Assembly (NCBI GenBank): GCA_963969345.1 | Contig: OZ017766.1 | Coordinates: 6,448,001 to 6,512,000, forward strand | Source: Turbatrix aceti | Taxonomy: Eukaryota; Nematoda; Chromadorea; Rhabditida; Panagrolaimidae | DNA: 64,000 bases | Reading direction: 5' to 3' | Shown: positions 1-8,900 of the stretch, in pieces | Layout of the letters: every line of letters starts with the position of its first letter | How positions within the stretch are numbered: the first letter of the stretch is position 1 | Notes under the pieces: model-generated | The model's database searches: none | Told to the model about the DNA's origin: nothing | Seen by the model: the letters and a program-made list of their open reading frames with translations, nothing else | Made by a program: the position numbers and the translations under genes

Positions 1-429
1 TGACCTACTGACTACGATGTATGTAAAATTTCTCTTTTCTTTTTTTGAAAGTAAAAATGTAAATGACGTTTATTGTTGATTGCAAATTAATTTTAACATC
101 GAAAAAAAGCAATTTTAGGCAATTTGATTATGTGTCTGGGTTTTAATCCTTTACCGTATCAGAGAATCATTGCTTCTGTTGTCCTGATATCCAAAATGGA
201 AGCCAAAGTGTCGATTCACAATACCAAAATGGTATTCCGCTGGTTTCTAGAAAATATTAAAATTCATAAACACTATCAAATCAGAAACATTCGAAACTTA
301 CAGATGTCAAATTGTGTTCCGCGTTGTACAAAAAAGCTTCATTGTCTTTTTGAAAATCACGTGATGACACAAAATTAGGCATGCTTTGGTCGTCCGTGTA
401 ACTTAAAAGAATTACAAGAAAGACAATAT
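1..429. repeat. 429-bp direct duplication, identical to 5896-6324
   Basis: Every base from 1 to 429 matches 5896-6324 with an offset of 5895. The match breaks at 430 (a versus t). The block carries the last two exons of the GT49-like gene, its 3' flank and part of an intron. It may extend left beyond the window. Perfect identity means either a very recent duplication or an assembly duplication near the 200-N gap. Confidence 0.95.
151..401 (-). pseudogene. 3' fragment of GT49-like glycosyltransferase gene
   Basis: This holds copies of the last two exons of the GT49-like gene at 6046-7242: 401-302 and 246-151, with the intervening 55-bp intron and both splice sites intact. The upstream exons do not follow. 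Sequence beyond 430 is unrelated to intron 2 of the intact gene. It is therefore a 3' fragment without promoter or start codon, unless the duplication is an assembly artefact. A faint match to the 5' end of the GT49 gene at 2385-2545 may be the other end of the same dead copy. Confidence 0.7.
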
Positions 430-829
430 AAGACGCGGACAATAAAAATTTTTTTTACTACCCATTTTTTCTAGCATTTTTTTATTCCGAATTTGTGGCC
501 TTACAGTTTTCTGATTTTTGCGTTTTGAAGACAAAAAGCTTCTAAGGTTTGTCACAGAAGCAAACACCTTGTTTTATTGCATTTATTTAATGCACACTTT
601 GAAACATCATGAGCAACAAAATTTTATACAAAAATGCTCAAAAAGCATCAGTACATTTAAAGTTTGTGTCATTAGATGCATTTTATTTCAATTTAGCTGT
701 TTTTGTTCATGGGTTTTGGTGCAGAACAATATTTGGTATTTTCTCACATTTTGCTTCTAAATTTTATCATAGATGCTTTTTTATTCATAATTCACTCAAA
801 ATCAAAACAGAGAAACACAACAGGAAAAT
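430..829. other. AT-rich spacer, no gene seen
   Basis: No coding exon with plausible splice sites was found. The stretch separates the GT49 fragment from the 70-bp tandem array. Confidence 0.5.
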
Positions 830-1066
830 GGCGAGTGTCGCGGAATGCAGCGCTGAAAAGAGAGAAATAAAAGTGCGCGCACACGAACGTCTCGCATTTG
901 GCGAGTGTCGCGGATTGCAGCGTTGAAAAGAGCGAAAGAAAAGTGCGCGCACACGAACGTCTCGCATTTGGCGAGTGTCGCGGATTGCAGCGTTGAAAAG
1001 AGCGAAAGAAAAGTGCGCGCACACGAACGTCTTTTGGCGAGTGTCGCGGAATGCAGCATCGAATTT
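830..1066. repeat. 70-bp tandem repeat, about 3.4 units
   Basis: Units begin with GGCGAGTGTCGCGGA at 830, 900, 970 and 1036. The first two periods are 70 bp and the third is 66 bp. Units two and three are almost identical, while the first and last differ by a few bases. The array is GC-richer than its surroundings and contains GTGCGCGCACAC. Open frames across it are by-products of the period and are not called as genes. Confidence 0.9.
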
Positions 1067-2018
1067 GCCGAGGGTTGCGGCGCGCCGCGATCGCTAGAGG
1101 GGAAAAATGAACAAAATACAACGAATACAGTTAATAAAATTAGGTAAGGTACAGATAATTAGCTTTTCTTTGTTTGCAGATTCTGACGGATTCTGATCGT
1201 CGCTGTCATCGTAATGTTGATGGAAACTTGCCGTCAGCGTTTCATAATCGCCGCGTTGTGGTGGACGATGAATCTTTTTGTGTCGGCGCAAAGTAAGATT
1301 GTCGATTCACGTGGAGTCGCGATAGCATTTTTGAGCGTTATCCTGGTAGACGTGGAGTAAAAAGCGTGCTTACATTGCTCATAAGAATTTGATCTAAAAA
1401 AATCTTGAATCAAAATAATTTTTTTCTGAAAAATCCTTACCATACGAGCCAGTATCTGCCGGTGTCACCTGCCGTGGACATCGTTGATGCGACGTGAACA
1501 GAAAGATGACGTCGAGAATCGATACAACAACGTTGATTGTTCAAAAAATGTAAAGTGAGGAAAATTCGCGTTCTGCACAAAAAACGTGCGCACGCTCGTA
1601 GTGAATGCGTTGTTCGTCCGTCTGTCCAGACGTTCAGAATTTTTTGGTGAAGGGTCGGACCGATTTGATAGTTATCACAGCGCGTGGCATCTAATGGAAG
1701 CATAGCACGCGCCGGCTGTCTGAACGATCCTTCTTTCCCTGGTCCCTCACTGCTTTTTCTTTGTTCAGCGCGCGTCGCACTCATGACGAGAGATTTTCCC
1801 GCTGCCCGAGCGCGCTGGTCGAATTAGTTGCAAAAAAGGAATCTTGGGCCAAATTGGAAATTTTTCACTTTTTCAAATTAGATTTGTAATTAGAATAATA
1901 TTTGAAGCATTTTGATATGTTTTTCAGAATTGTGGGACAATTTTTGATCAAAATCGAGTAGGGTTCGGAAGAAAAAATCCACAGGGCTTCAAAATACAGG
2001 TAAAAAGCTGAAAATTTC
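1067..2018. other. Unassigned sequence with possible isolated exons
   Basis: On the plus strand, 1181-1291 looks exon-like: it is preceded by a TTTGCAG acceptor and followed by GTAAG. On the minus strand a 115-codon frame runs from 1784 down to a GTAAGG donor near 1441, but no compatible next exon was found, because joining to the nearest acceptor makes a stop. Neither is supported by homology. Part of a gene may be interrupted by the assembly gap. Confidence 0.3.
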
Positions 2019-2218
2019 NNNNNNNNNNNNNNNNNNNNNNNNNNNNNNNNNNNNNNNNNNNNNNNNNNNNNNNNNNNNNNNNNNNNNNNNNNNNNNNNNN
2101 NNNNNNNNNNNNNNNNNNNNNNNNNNNNNNNNNNNNNNNNNNNNNNNNNNNNNNNNNNNNNNNNNNNNNNNNNNNNNNNNNNNNNNNNNNNNNNNNNNNN
2201 NNNNNNNNNNNNNNNNNN
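2019..2218. other. Assembly gap (200 N)
   Basis: Exactly 200 N characters, the usual placeholder for a scaffold gap of unknown size. Orders and distances across it are uncertain. Confidence 0.99.
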
Positions 2219-2384
2219 ACTGATTTTTCCTAACCGGTGTGAAAAAGATTATTTAATTTATCAAAAAATTACCACGTCGTTTTATTAGTCGCGAACAATG
2301 TTTTTGCATTGCCGGAATGTTGATTTGCAATACCAAATATTGCCAGCTAAAAAATGTATAAATATTTATTGATTCTGTGGAAAT

Positions 2385-2545
2385 ACACACATTTTATATG
2401 TCGAATTGCGCTGAGATCAAACATGATTTTTAAAAGCATCTTGTGTTGGAGTAAACATTTTTGCCTGCCAATGTTTCATTTTCAAAATTTGATGACAAAT
2501 AATGGTTTCGGTTTTTTGAACCCTACATCGCAGATGTATATGTAA
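2385..2545 (-). pseudogene. Possible 5' relic of a GT49-like gene
   Basis: The segment around 2450-2510 (CTGCCAATGTTTC, TTTGATGACAAATAAT) resembles the start region of the GT49-like gene at 7235-7290 (CTGCCAATGTTGC, TTTGATGACGAGAAATAAT). There is no usable open frame. With the 3' fragment at 151-401 it could represent the two ends of one decayed copy. The rest of 2219-3244 shows nothing identifiable. Confidence 0.35.
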
Positions 2546-3244
2546 AGCGAGCGATGATCAAATGAGTAGATAAAGTAGTATGTACGTGAATTGAATGACG
2601 GACCGAATCATCCAGGATGACAAATTGCAAAAATTGGTATCAATTTGCATTAAAATTGTTTTTTATGCGGTATTTTGAGTTTGAAAAGCATTCGATAAAA
2701 TGTAAAAAAGCCTGTTGATGAAACAAAAGAAAATAAGAAACTCGATAACAATTTCAAAAAAAATCGGTTTTGGTTTCGAAATTATCCGAAATCGAATACC
2801 AACGTTTCGATTTGATTTGGTTCAAATGCCCGATCAGCTCTAGTTTTCGGACCGGGTACGTGACAATACTGGTAATTAAGATGAGTGAAAACGATAACAC
2901 AATACAAAATAGGGCAAGTACGGCAAAGATTTAAAAAGGATGACTGCAAGTTGTTTGGTATCAAAAATCCTCCTACGCAGATACTTATGTAAATACATGA
3001 AAACAACATGGAGTGCACTGACGCGATTTTTTGTAAAAATTAGATTTTATGGTCATTTATTTTTGCACGGCTACCGTATTCTGCACACTTGGAGGGCAAC
3101 TCGCAACATGCTTCCATGGCTTTTCGACATTTCGATTCCGAATTCCGCGTCGACATCCATCGACAAAGATAGACAACACATGGAAAAAATCATTTAATAT
3201 GACCGTGAAAATAAAAATAACAATAAAAACCCGATTACAAATAA

Positions 3245-3890
3245 TTAGAACATCTGATTTGCACCAATAGTTCTAGAAATGTATTCGTTTAAATTCGTCC
3301 AGTGTTGATTCTTCCCCAAAAGACAAGTCCATTGATAATCATAATTTAACGACGGCGCCTGCACGGCAGCGGTTTTTTGGGGCTGGTTGGTGATGAAAGA
3401 TTGTTGGCCCGGGTATAAGGGTATCGGTTTTGGAACGTAATACTGTGGCTCAGAGTTTTGCATAACTGACGGAAAACAAACTGTAGAACGTTTTGCCTGA
3501 CACGGCATATACACGTTGGAAGGTCCTATCATACTCGAGGTTTGTATCGCCTGACTTGGCCCATACACTTTTACAGGTGCTCGAGCAACTTCTTTCATCC
3601 GCATGCCCAGCAATAAGCATTTTTTTAGTCGACACGAAGCACAAAAGCGTCGATAGGCCACGGTTACTTTGCATTGTTTTCTGAAGCAACATTTCAGTTT
3701 GTCCATTTGATCAAAATTTCGACGAAAAAACGATTTGCAAGATTTGCAGGTGAGCACGTTGAAGTTGTAACTGCAAGTCAAGTTTGTTTCATTAAATCTT
3801 AAAAAATGCAACTTACTTATGTGATTTGTCGCCGCATACTTGACACACCATTTTTGACGCTTCTGGTTTGGGACGTCGAAGAGAAGCCAT
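3245..3890 (-). CDS. Nuclear-receptor DNA-binding-domain-only protein (copy A)
   Basis: Two exons, 3890-3817 and 3770-3245, are joined across a 46-bp GT-AG intron and encode 199 residues. Residues 16-81 form two C4 zinc fingers: CQVC...C-KSC-KSFFRR, then a second finger with the C-x5-C-x9-C-x2-C spacing (CCFRKQC...C-AS-C), followed by CRLKKCLLLGM. The YNFN-x3-C pattern before the P-box resembles HR96/DAF-12-type receptors (NR1J), but the P-box itself is KSCKS. After the DBD come about 110 residues rich in P, Q, S and Y and no ligand-binding domain, so it is probably a nuclear DNA-binding regulator that needs no ligand. It lies just downstream of a GT49 exon relic on the same strand. This copy has the longest N-terminus of the four and a more diverged second finger. 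Confidence 0.85.
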
Positions 3891-4054
3891 AATACTTTGA
3901 CTTGTTAGTTGTCAAAAATAAATTTATTTTTTTTACAAATTCTATGAAATTATTTCAGGATTGAAGTTTTCCTATTTCACGAGCTTTCACTTAATGTTGC
4001 TTGATACGGTTATTAACTAAAGGAGGTGTATGCAGAACTAATGAGTGTGAATCC

Positions 4055-4155
4055 GCCCTAAGATCGTGGTTATCTACTCATTTGATCCAGACTTTTTTCA
4101 GATGTGCGAGGGGAGATAGACCGACCTACTGACTAGGTTGTAGCGCAGATTTTTC
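4055..4155. repeat. Conserved intergenic module, copy 1
   Basis: This begins near TGGTTATCTACTCATTTGATCC and ends with GACCTACTGACTAGG. Related stretches occur at 5830-5932, 14325-14425 and, more weakly, 12975-13110. In each of the first three cases it lies upstream of a nuclear-receptor gene start. It may be a duplicated gene-end or promoter segment. Confidence 0.65.
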
Positions 4156-4219
4156 CTTTATTTTGTGCAAAAATGTCGTTGGCGTTTATCATTGACAGCA
4201 ACAAATTAAAATTCTTAGG

Positions 4220-4335
4220 TTTGTGCGTATCAGGGAATCCCCCAACTTTTGTCGTACACCAGCACCCGATGTTCGGGTTTCCAATGCAAAAACCAAAGTG
4301 TCGATTCACAATACTAAATTGATATTCAACTAAAA
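4220..4335 (-). pseudogene. Relic of the last GT49-like exon
   Basis: The minus strand reads an acceptor (TTTTTAG) followed by codons for EYQFSIVNRHFGF, matching the last exon of the GT49-like gene (EYHFGIVNRHFGF). The frame then diverges, and no neighbouring exons are present. It sits immediately upstream of receptor copy A, as the intact GT49 gene does for copy B, so it marks an older duplicated GT-receptor unit. Confidence 0.7.
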
Positions 4336-4968
4336 ACCAGTAAAATACGTACACAATACTAAAAATTGCCTCACAACTCCCGCCCGACATCAGAGAAAAT
4401 GTCGGACTTAAAGAAGCACCGAGTGAAAAGAATCAGTGTAACTGTTCAAGTGCAAAAAACTATTATTTGACAAGTCAAGAGTTCGAGATTTTTGCCTGAA
4501 ATTGTAGCGTTTGCATCATGATGATGACCAACGCGTCATCAAAACATTTTTTTAAATATGCGTACCTAAGAAGTTTTAAAAAATTATTCAGGTACACATT
4601 CGATACAGCGAACATAAAGATAACTTGTTTTTTTACATTAAAGAGCATGACGTCGGTTTTTATGATCAAAAACACGTCTGTATCCAAATCTACGGACAAA
4701 GCTTGAACGAGTGCGGAACGTTTTTCTTATCAATGTGCATGTTTTCAGTTACACGGATTTCCCATAATGTTTTCGCGTCGATACATAAAAATTTGACTTT
4801 TTCGAGTACAAATTGTGCAAAAACAAATTATCTTACATCAAAGCAATAGTGGTTTGCTTTGGTTGAAAACATGTATTGCTTTTGTTGTAACACAAACAAC
4901 ACATGTTTGACACCATGTCCTCAGAAAAAGCATGAACAATAAATTATAAAAATTGTAACACAAAACAA

Positions 4969-5591
4969 TTACAATACATGTTTGCCACTAATGTCCTCAG
5001 AAAACGTTTCATTTGCATCGGGGCAATATGCATTCTGATCCGAAGGATAAGCCCAGAAGTAGTCGCACGCTGACGATGGCATTTGCATGACACCCGATTT
5101 TTGGCACTGTTCGTCGACGAATGACTGATGTATTGGGTTAAAGGGTGCCTGCTTTTGTACGTAATGATTTGGCTCAGGTTTTTGTATAACTTGTATAACG
5201 GACGGGTAAAACGCAGCTGTAGGACAAAAACTGCTTATTGACTGATTTTGTGCGCACGCGTTTAAGGATGTTTTGGTATTCGTAGCTGGAGGGGAGATGC
5301 TTCTGGCTTGCTTCATACACATGCCCAACCGTAAACACTTCTGAAGTCGGCATGAAGGACAATGCCGTCGAGAGGCAATTGTTATGTTGCACTGGTTTCC
5401 AAATGGACAAGTCAAAGTGTTCATCTTGAAAAAATTTCGGCGGAAGAATGATTTGCAGGGATGACAGGTGCAAACATTGAAGTTGTAACTGTAAATCAAA
5501 ATTGTTTTTTTGTAAAATGTTTGAAACAGTTGAACAAACAAACTTACTTATTGGCTTTGTCACCGCATACTTGACATACCATTTTCTTCAT
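4969..5591 (-). CDS. Nuclear-receptor DNA-binding-domain-only protein (copy B)
   Basis: Exons 5591-5548 and 5488-4969, with a 59-bp intron, encode 187 residues. The protein starts MKKMVCQVCGDK and has both C4 fingers complete: CHPCKSFFRRN in the P-box helix, CPFGNQCNITIASRRHCPSC in the second finger, then RLQKCLRLGM. The tail (about residues 75-187) is rich in S, P, Q and Y, and contains the family motif of a short Tyr/Trp patch followed by SDQN. No ligand-binding domain follows. It lies 454 bp downstream of the GT49-like stop codon on the same strand. The 3' end is partly repeated just downstream (4860-4935 resembles 4950-5005). The intron position is the same in all four copies, phase 2 between the first Cys pair and YNFN. 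Confidence 0.87.
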
Positions 5592-5829
5592 TTTTTAGTA
5601 TTGAACGTTCCTTGAACAAAAAATACAACGATGCCAGACTCTTTGATCTTTCGAAATAAAGATAGTTTTTAAAAGAAATTTGGTAAGATCATATCAATAT
5701 CTTTTGTTCACCGGTTTTCCGCCAAATTAATTTAAGCTTTTACTTGACGCCCCCCCTGATACGGTAATTTTTCAGAAAATGACATATTAGAACGCAGCAA
5801 TACGTGAGGTAGTGCATGGAATCCCTCCA

Positions 5830-5932
5830 AACATCGTGCTTATCTACTCGCTTGATCCTCGATTTTTTTCAGATGTGCTGAAAGAGATTATCGACTGACC
5901 TACTGACTACGATGTATGTAAAATTTCTCTTT
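5830..5932. repeat. Conserved intergenic module, copy 2
   Basis: This contains GCTTATCTACTCGCTTGATCC, then TTTTTTTCAGATGTGCTG and GACTGACCTACTGACTACG. It lies between the GT49-like stop (6046) and receptor copy B. The end overlaps the start of the 429-bp duplicated block. Confidence 0.65.
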
Positions 5933-6045
5933 TCTTTTTTTGAAAGTAAAAATGTAAATGACGTTTATTGTTGATTGCAAATTAATTTTAACATCGAAAA
6001 AAAGCAATTTTAGGCAATTTGATTATGTGTCTGGGTTTTAATCCT

Positions 6046-7242
6046 TTACCGTATCAGAGAATCATTGCTTCTGTTGTCCTGATATCCAAAATGGAAGCCA
6101 AAGTGTCGATTCACAATACCAAAATGGTATTCCGCTGGTTTCTAGAAAATATTAAAATTCATAAACACTATCAAATCAGAAACATTCGAAACTTACAGAT
6201 GTCAAATTGTGTTCCGCGTTGTACAAAAAAGCTTCATTGTCTTTTTGAAAATCACGTGATGACACAAAATTAGGCATGCTTTGGTCGTCCGTGTAACTTA
6301 AAAGAATTACAAGAAAGACAATATTATCAGAAAAAAAACAATGATAAAACATACTTTCTGAAAAACTGTATATCATCGTTTTCCGATGCATTTAACCATG
6401 CATCGAGAGTTTCTGAGGGAATGTCGTTGTGGAATTCTCTGGCATCTTCGTCGGTTAACAATTTTTGGAGCTTTCGAAAGGTCATCGAGCTGTAAAAATT
6501 TTTTGCATTAAATGTGTTAATAAATACTAAAGAAATGTATTCGTACTTTTCTTTAAAAATATTGAAAACGATTAACTTACGCATTAAATAGATTTTTATT
6601 AACTTCAAAAACCCTATAAGCAAGATGAAATTTAGGTTGTTGAATGATTTTCTGTGCCAGTTTTCTCATTCCGGCTTCAAAGCCTTCGGAGAAGAAATTT
6701 TCGTTGTTGGCAACGGTAACAAATTCAGATGTTGAGTGTTCACGAGCGATGTTGCGAAGCAGATTTGCAGGATAGGACTGTGAGTACTCTCTCGTTGGAG
6801 GAAGCAATCGCATTCGGCAATCGTCTGCCGTGATGTTTGTCAACGACACGCACTGCGAAGAAGCCTGCTCGGTAACTACGTGAACGGAAAGCCATTTACG
6901 CACCTCAGGAATGTCTTCGATGGCATCCAGACGCAAGACAAGGCACGCAAAAGACTGAGAAAGTGCCACGTCACGCGGCATCAGAACGGCAATCGACACC
7001 GGAGCGTTCCAGTTTTTGATCTGCCATCCCAGGTGTTCGTTCACTCGGTCAAGAGTGCCGTGCAAAACCAGCGTAATGGCAGAATGGTCCTCGATATCCC
7101 GCTTCAAAAGATTTGGATACACGCATGTTTTGTAGGAGGGGATGACGTCAGGTTTGTTTGACAACCAAAGCAAAACCAAAATCAACAACACAGTCAACAG
7201 TTTGAACACCGTTTTAGACTTTTGATGGATCCATAAATACAT
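6046..7242 (-). CDS. GT49-like type II membrane glycosyltransferase, degenerate DxD
   Basis: Four exons (7242-6581, 6489-6355, 6296-6197, 6141-6046) give a 330-residue protein. Introns are 91, 58 and 55 bp and every junction keeps frame. A single hydrophobic anchor (about residues 13-28, LLTVLLILVLLWL) predicts a Golgi type II protein. The lumenal part matches the GT49 (B4GAT1/LARGE C-domain) pattern: YPANLLRNIAR is followed by a strand that normally carries DxD, but here reads VANNENFFSEG, so the metal-binding acidic pair is missing. Activity is therefore doubtful, and it may be a pseudoenzyme or have changed chemistry. In-frame ATGs at 7263 and 7272 are alternative starts. The C-terminus (HFGIVNRHFGFHFG) is shorter than usual. 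The last two exons are duplicated at 1-429. Confidence 0.78.
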
Positions 7243-7829
7243 GTTCGTCTGCCAATGTTGCATTTGCAGCATTTGATGACGAGAAATAATATATGTATGC
7301 TTTTTTGTTTTTACTTTTTGGGTACGCAAAATTCTCTGGAGAACATAACCTTTTCTGGAGATATAACTTGTTTTGCACATCATACACTCGTTTCGCTTCG
7401 TACCGCGCTGATCTTTACCTCAAAAAATATACTCGTTTCTTGAGAGTGAAAAATAACTTTCGGTTCTCTGTACAAAATACAAGAAAACATGTTTTCTTGT
7501 CAAATGTGCTACATCATTTGAATGATCGTGGTACAAGAAATGTTGTGAATGTCGCGAACATCTAAATAATTGCGACGTTGTCGAAAAAAAAAGATATGGA
7601 AAAAATTACAACAAGCTTTTGTTTGTCTCCTTTTGCAAATTTATAAGTGTAACTAAAAACTAGGGTCAAAAAACCAAAAAAACTGTACTTTTATTTCAAA
7701 CTTTCCAAAAAATAATTTGAAATTTACTTTGAAAAAAAAGGAAAATTTGAAAACCCTGATTTTAAACGATCTATTAAAAAATTTTAACGTTTCAGGTAAA
7801 TGAAATAGCAGAATTATCAGTTTTTTTAT
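7243..7829. other. Upstream region of the GT49-like gene, no gene
   Basis: AT-rich sequence with no credible exon. Part of 7360-7520 resembles 14620-14780, which lies between GT92 copy 2 and the next receptor gene, so these flanks were probably duplicated together. Confidence 0.45.
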
Positions 7830-7833
7830 TTAA

Positions 7834-8887
7834 GAGGCACTCTGTGAGCAGATTTATTTCCGGCGACACAGAGATTTTCAACTATCAAATGTTTTTTGCC
7901 AAAGTTGTTGGGACCCATGGGGAGGTTCAACTTTTCGGTATGTCACATTTTTCTGATGCCGGATTCTGGAGATACGGCTTCTGCAATTTTCGACGTCAAA
8001 TTTTCAAATTGCTTTAAAAATTCTGATTTTTTGGTTACGGGGGTTTCTTGCCATGAGAAATTGATAGCCGTATTCAGATTTCCCAAAAAACAGCTGACTT
8101 TTTTGATATTCTTGATTTTTGGTGTTCGCGGTCACTTTTTTGGCTGCAGCATCCGTATTTTTGCCGATCGGAAGGTAATGATTCCCCCATATTAAAGCCC
8201 ATTCTTTTCTCTATCACTTGGGCTAACTCAAAAAAATAATGGAGGTTGCCAAAATTGTGAACGGGGGCCGTGTTTAGCTTCAACTTGATGGAAAAAGAGG
8301 GAAAAACGCATGCAAAAACATCCCTGCTCAATTCTTTTCGTGTGCGCAACGTGCGAGCGCGCGTCGTGCTGCAGCGCACGCCCGTCGCCAGCTTCATTTT
8401 TGCTTTTTTCCTCCTTTTTCATCGAGTTGAAGCTAAAAATGGTCCCCGTTCACAATTTTGGCAACCTCCATTATTTTTTTGAGTTAGCCCAAGTGATAGA
8501 GAAAAGAATGGGCTTTAATATGGGGGAATCATTACCTTCCGATCGGCAAAAATACGGATGCTGCAGCCAAAAAAGTGACCGCGAACACCAAAAATCAAGA
8601 ATATCAAAAAAGTCAGCTGTTTTTTGGGAAATCTGAATACGGCTATCAATTTCTCATGGCAAGAAACCCCCGTAACCAAAAAATCAGAATTTTTGAAGCA
8701 ATTTGAAAATTTGACGTCGAAAATTGCAGAAGCTGTATCTCCAGAATCCGGCATCAGAAAAATGTGACATACCGAAAAGTTGAACCTCCCCATGGGTCCC
8801 AACAACTTTGGCAAAAAACATTTGACAGTTGAAAATCTCTGTGTCGGACGGTTCACCTTACGAATAAAAAAGCTCACAGAGTACCTC
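7834..8887. mobile_element. Foldback transposon flanked by TTAA
   Basis: The two arms (about 7834-8285 and 8435-8887) are near-perfect reverse complements around a GC-richer centre. The termini read GAGGCACTCTGTGAGC and, inverted, GAGGTACTCTGTGAGC, flanked on both sides by TTAA (7830-7833 and 8888-8891). A TTAA duplication is typical of piggyBac- and Kolobok-type elements. No transposase frame exists, so it is non-autonomous. The right end lies about 10 bp beyond the stop codon of the adjacent GT92 gene. Open frames within the arms are mirror images of each other and are not genes. Confidence 0.85.
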
Positions 8888-8900
8888 TTAAAAACGTTTA

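Noticed and set aside
785..1147. Arg/Cys-rich repeated peptides
   Set aside because: They are a by-product of the 70-bp tandem array, open in several frames on both strands.
1437..1784. 115-residue minus-strand frame with a possible donor
   Set aside because: The nearest downstream acceptor creates an immediate stop, and there is no recognisable domain.
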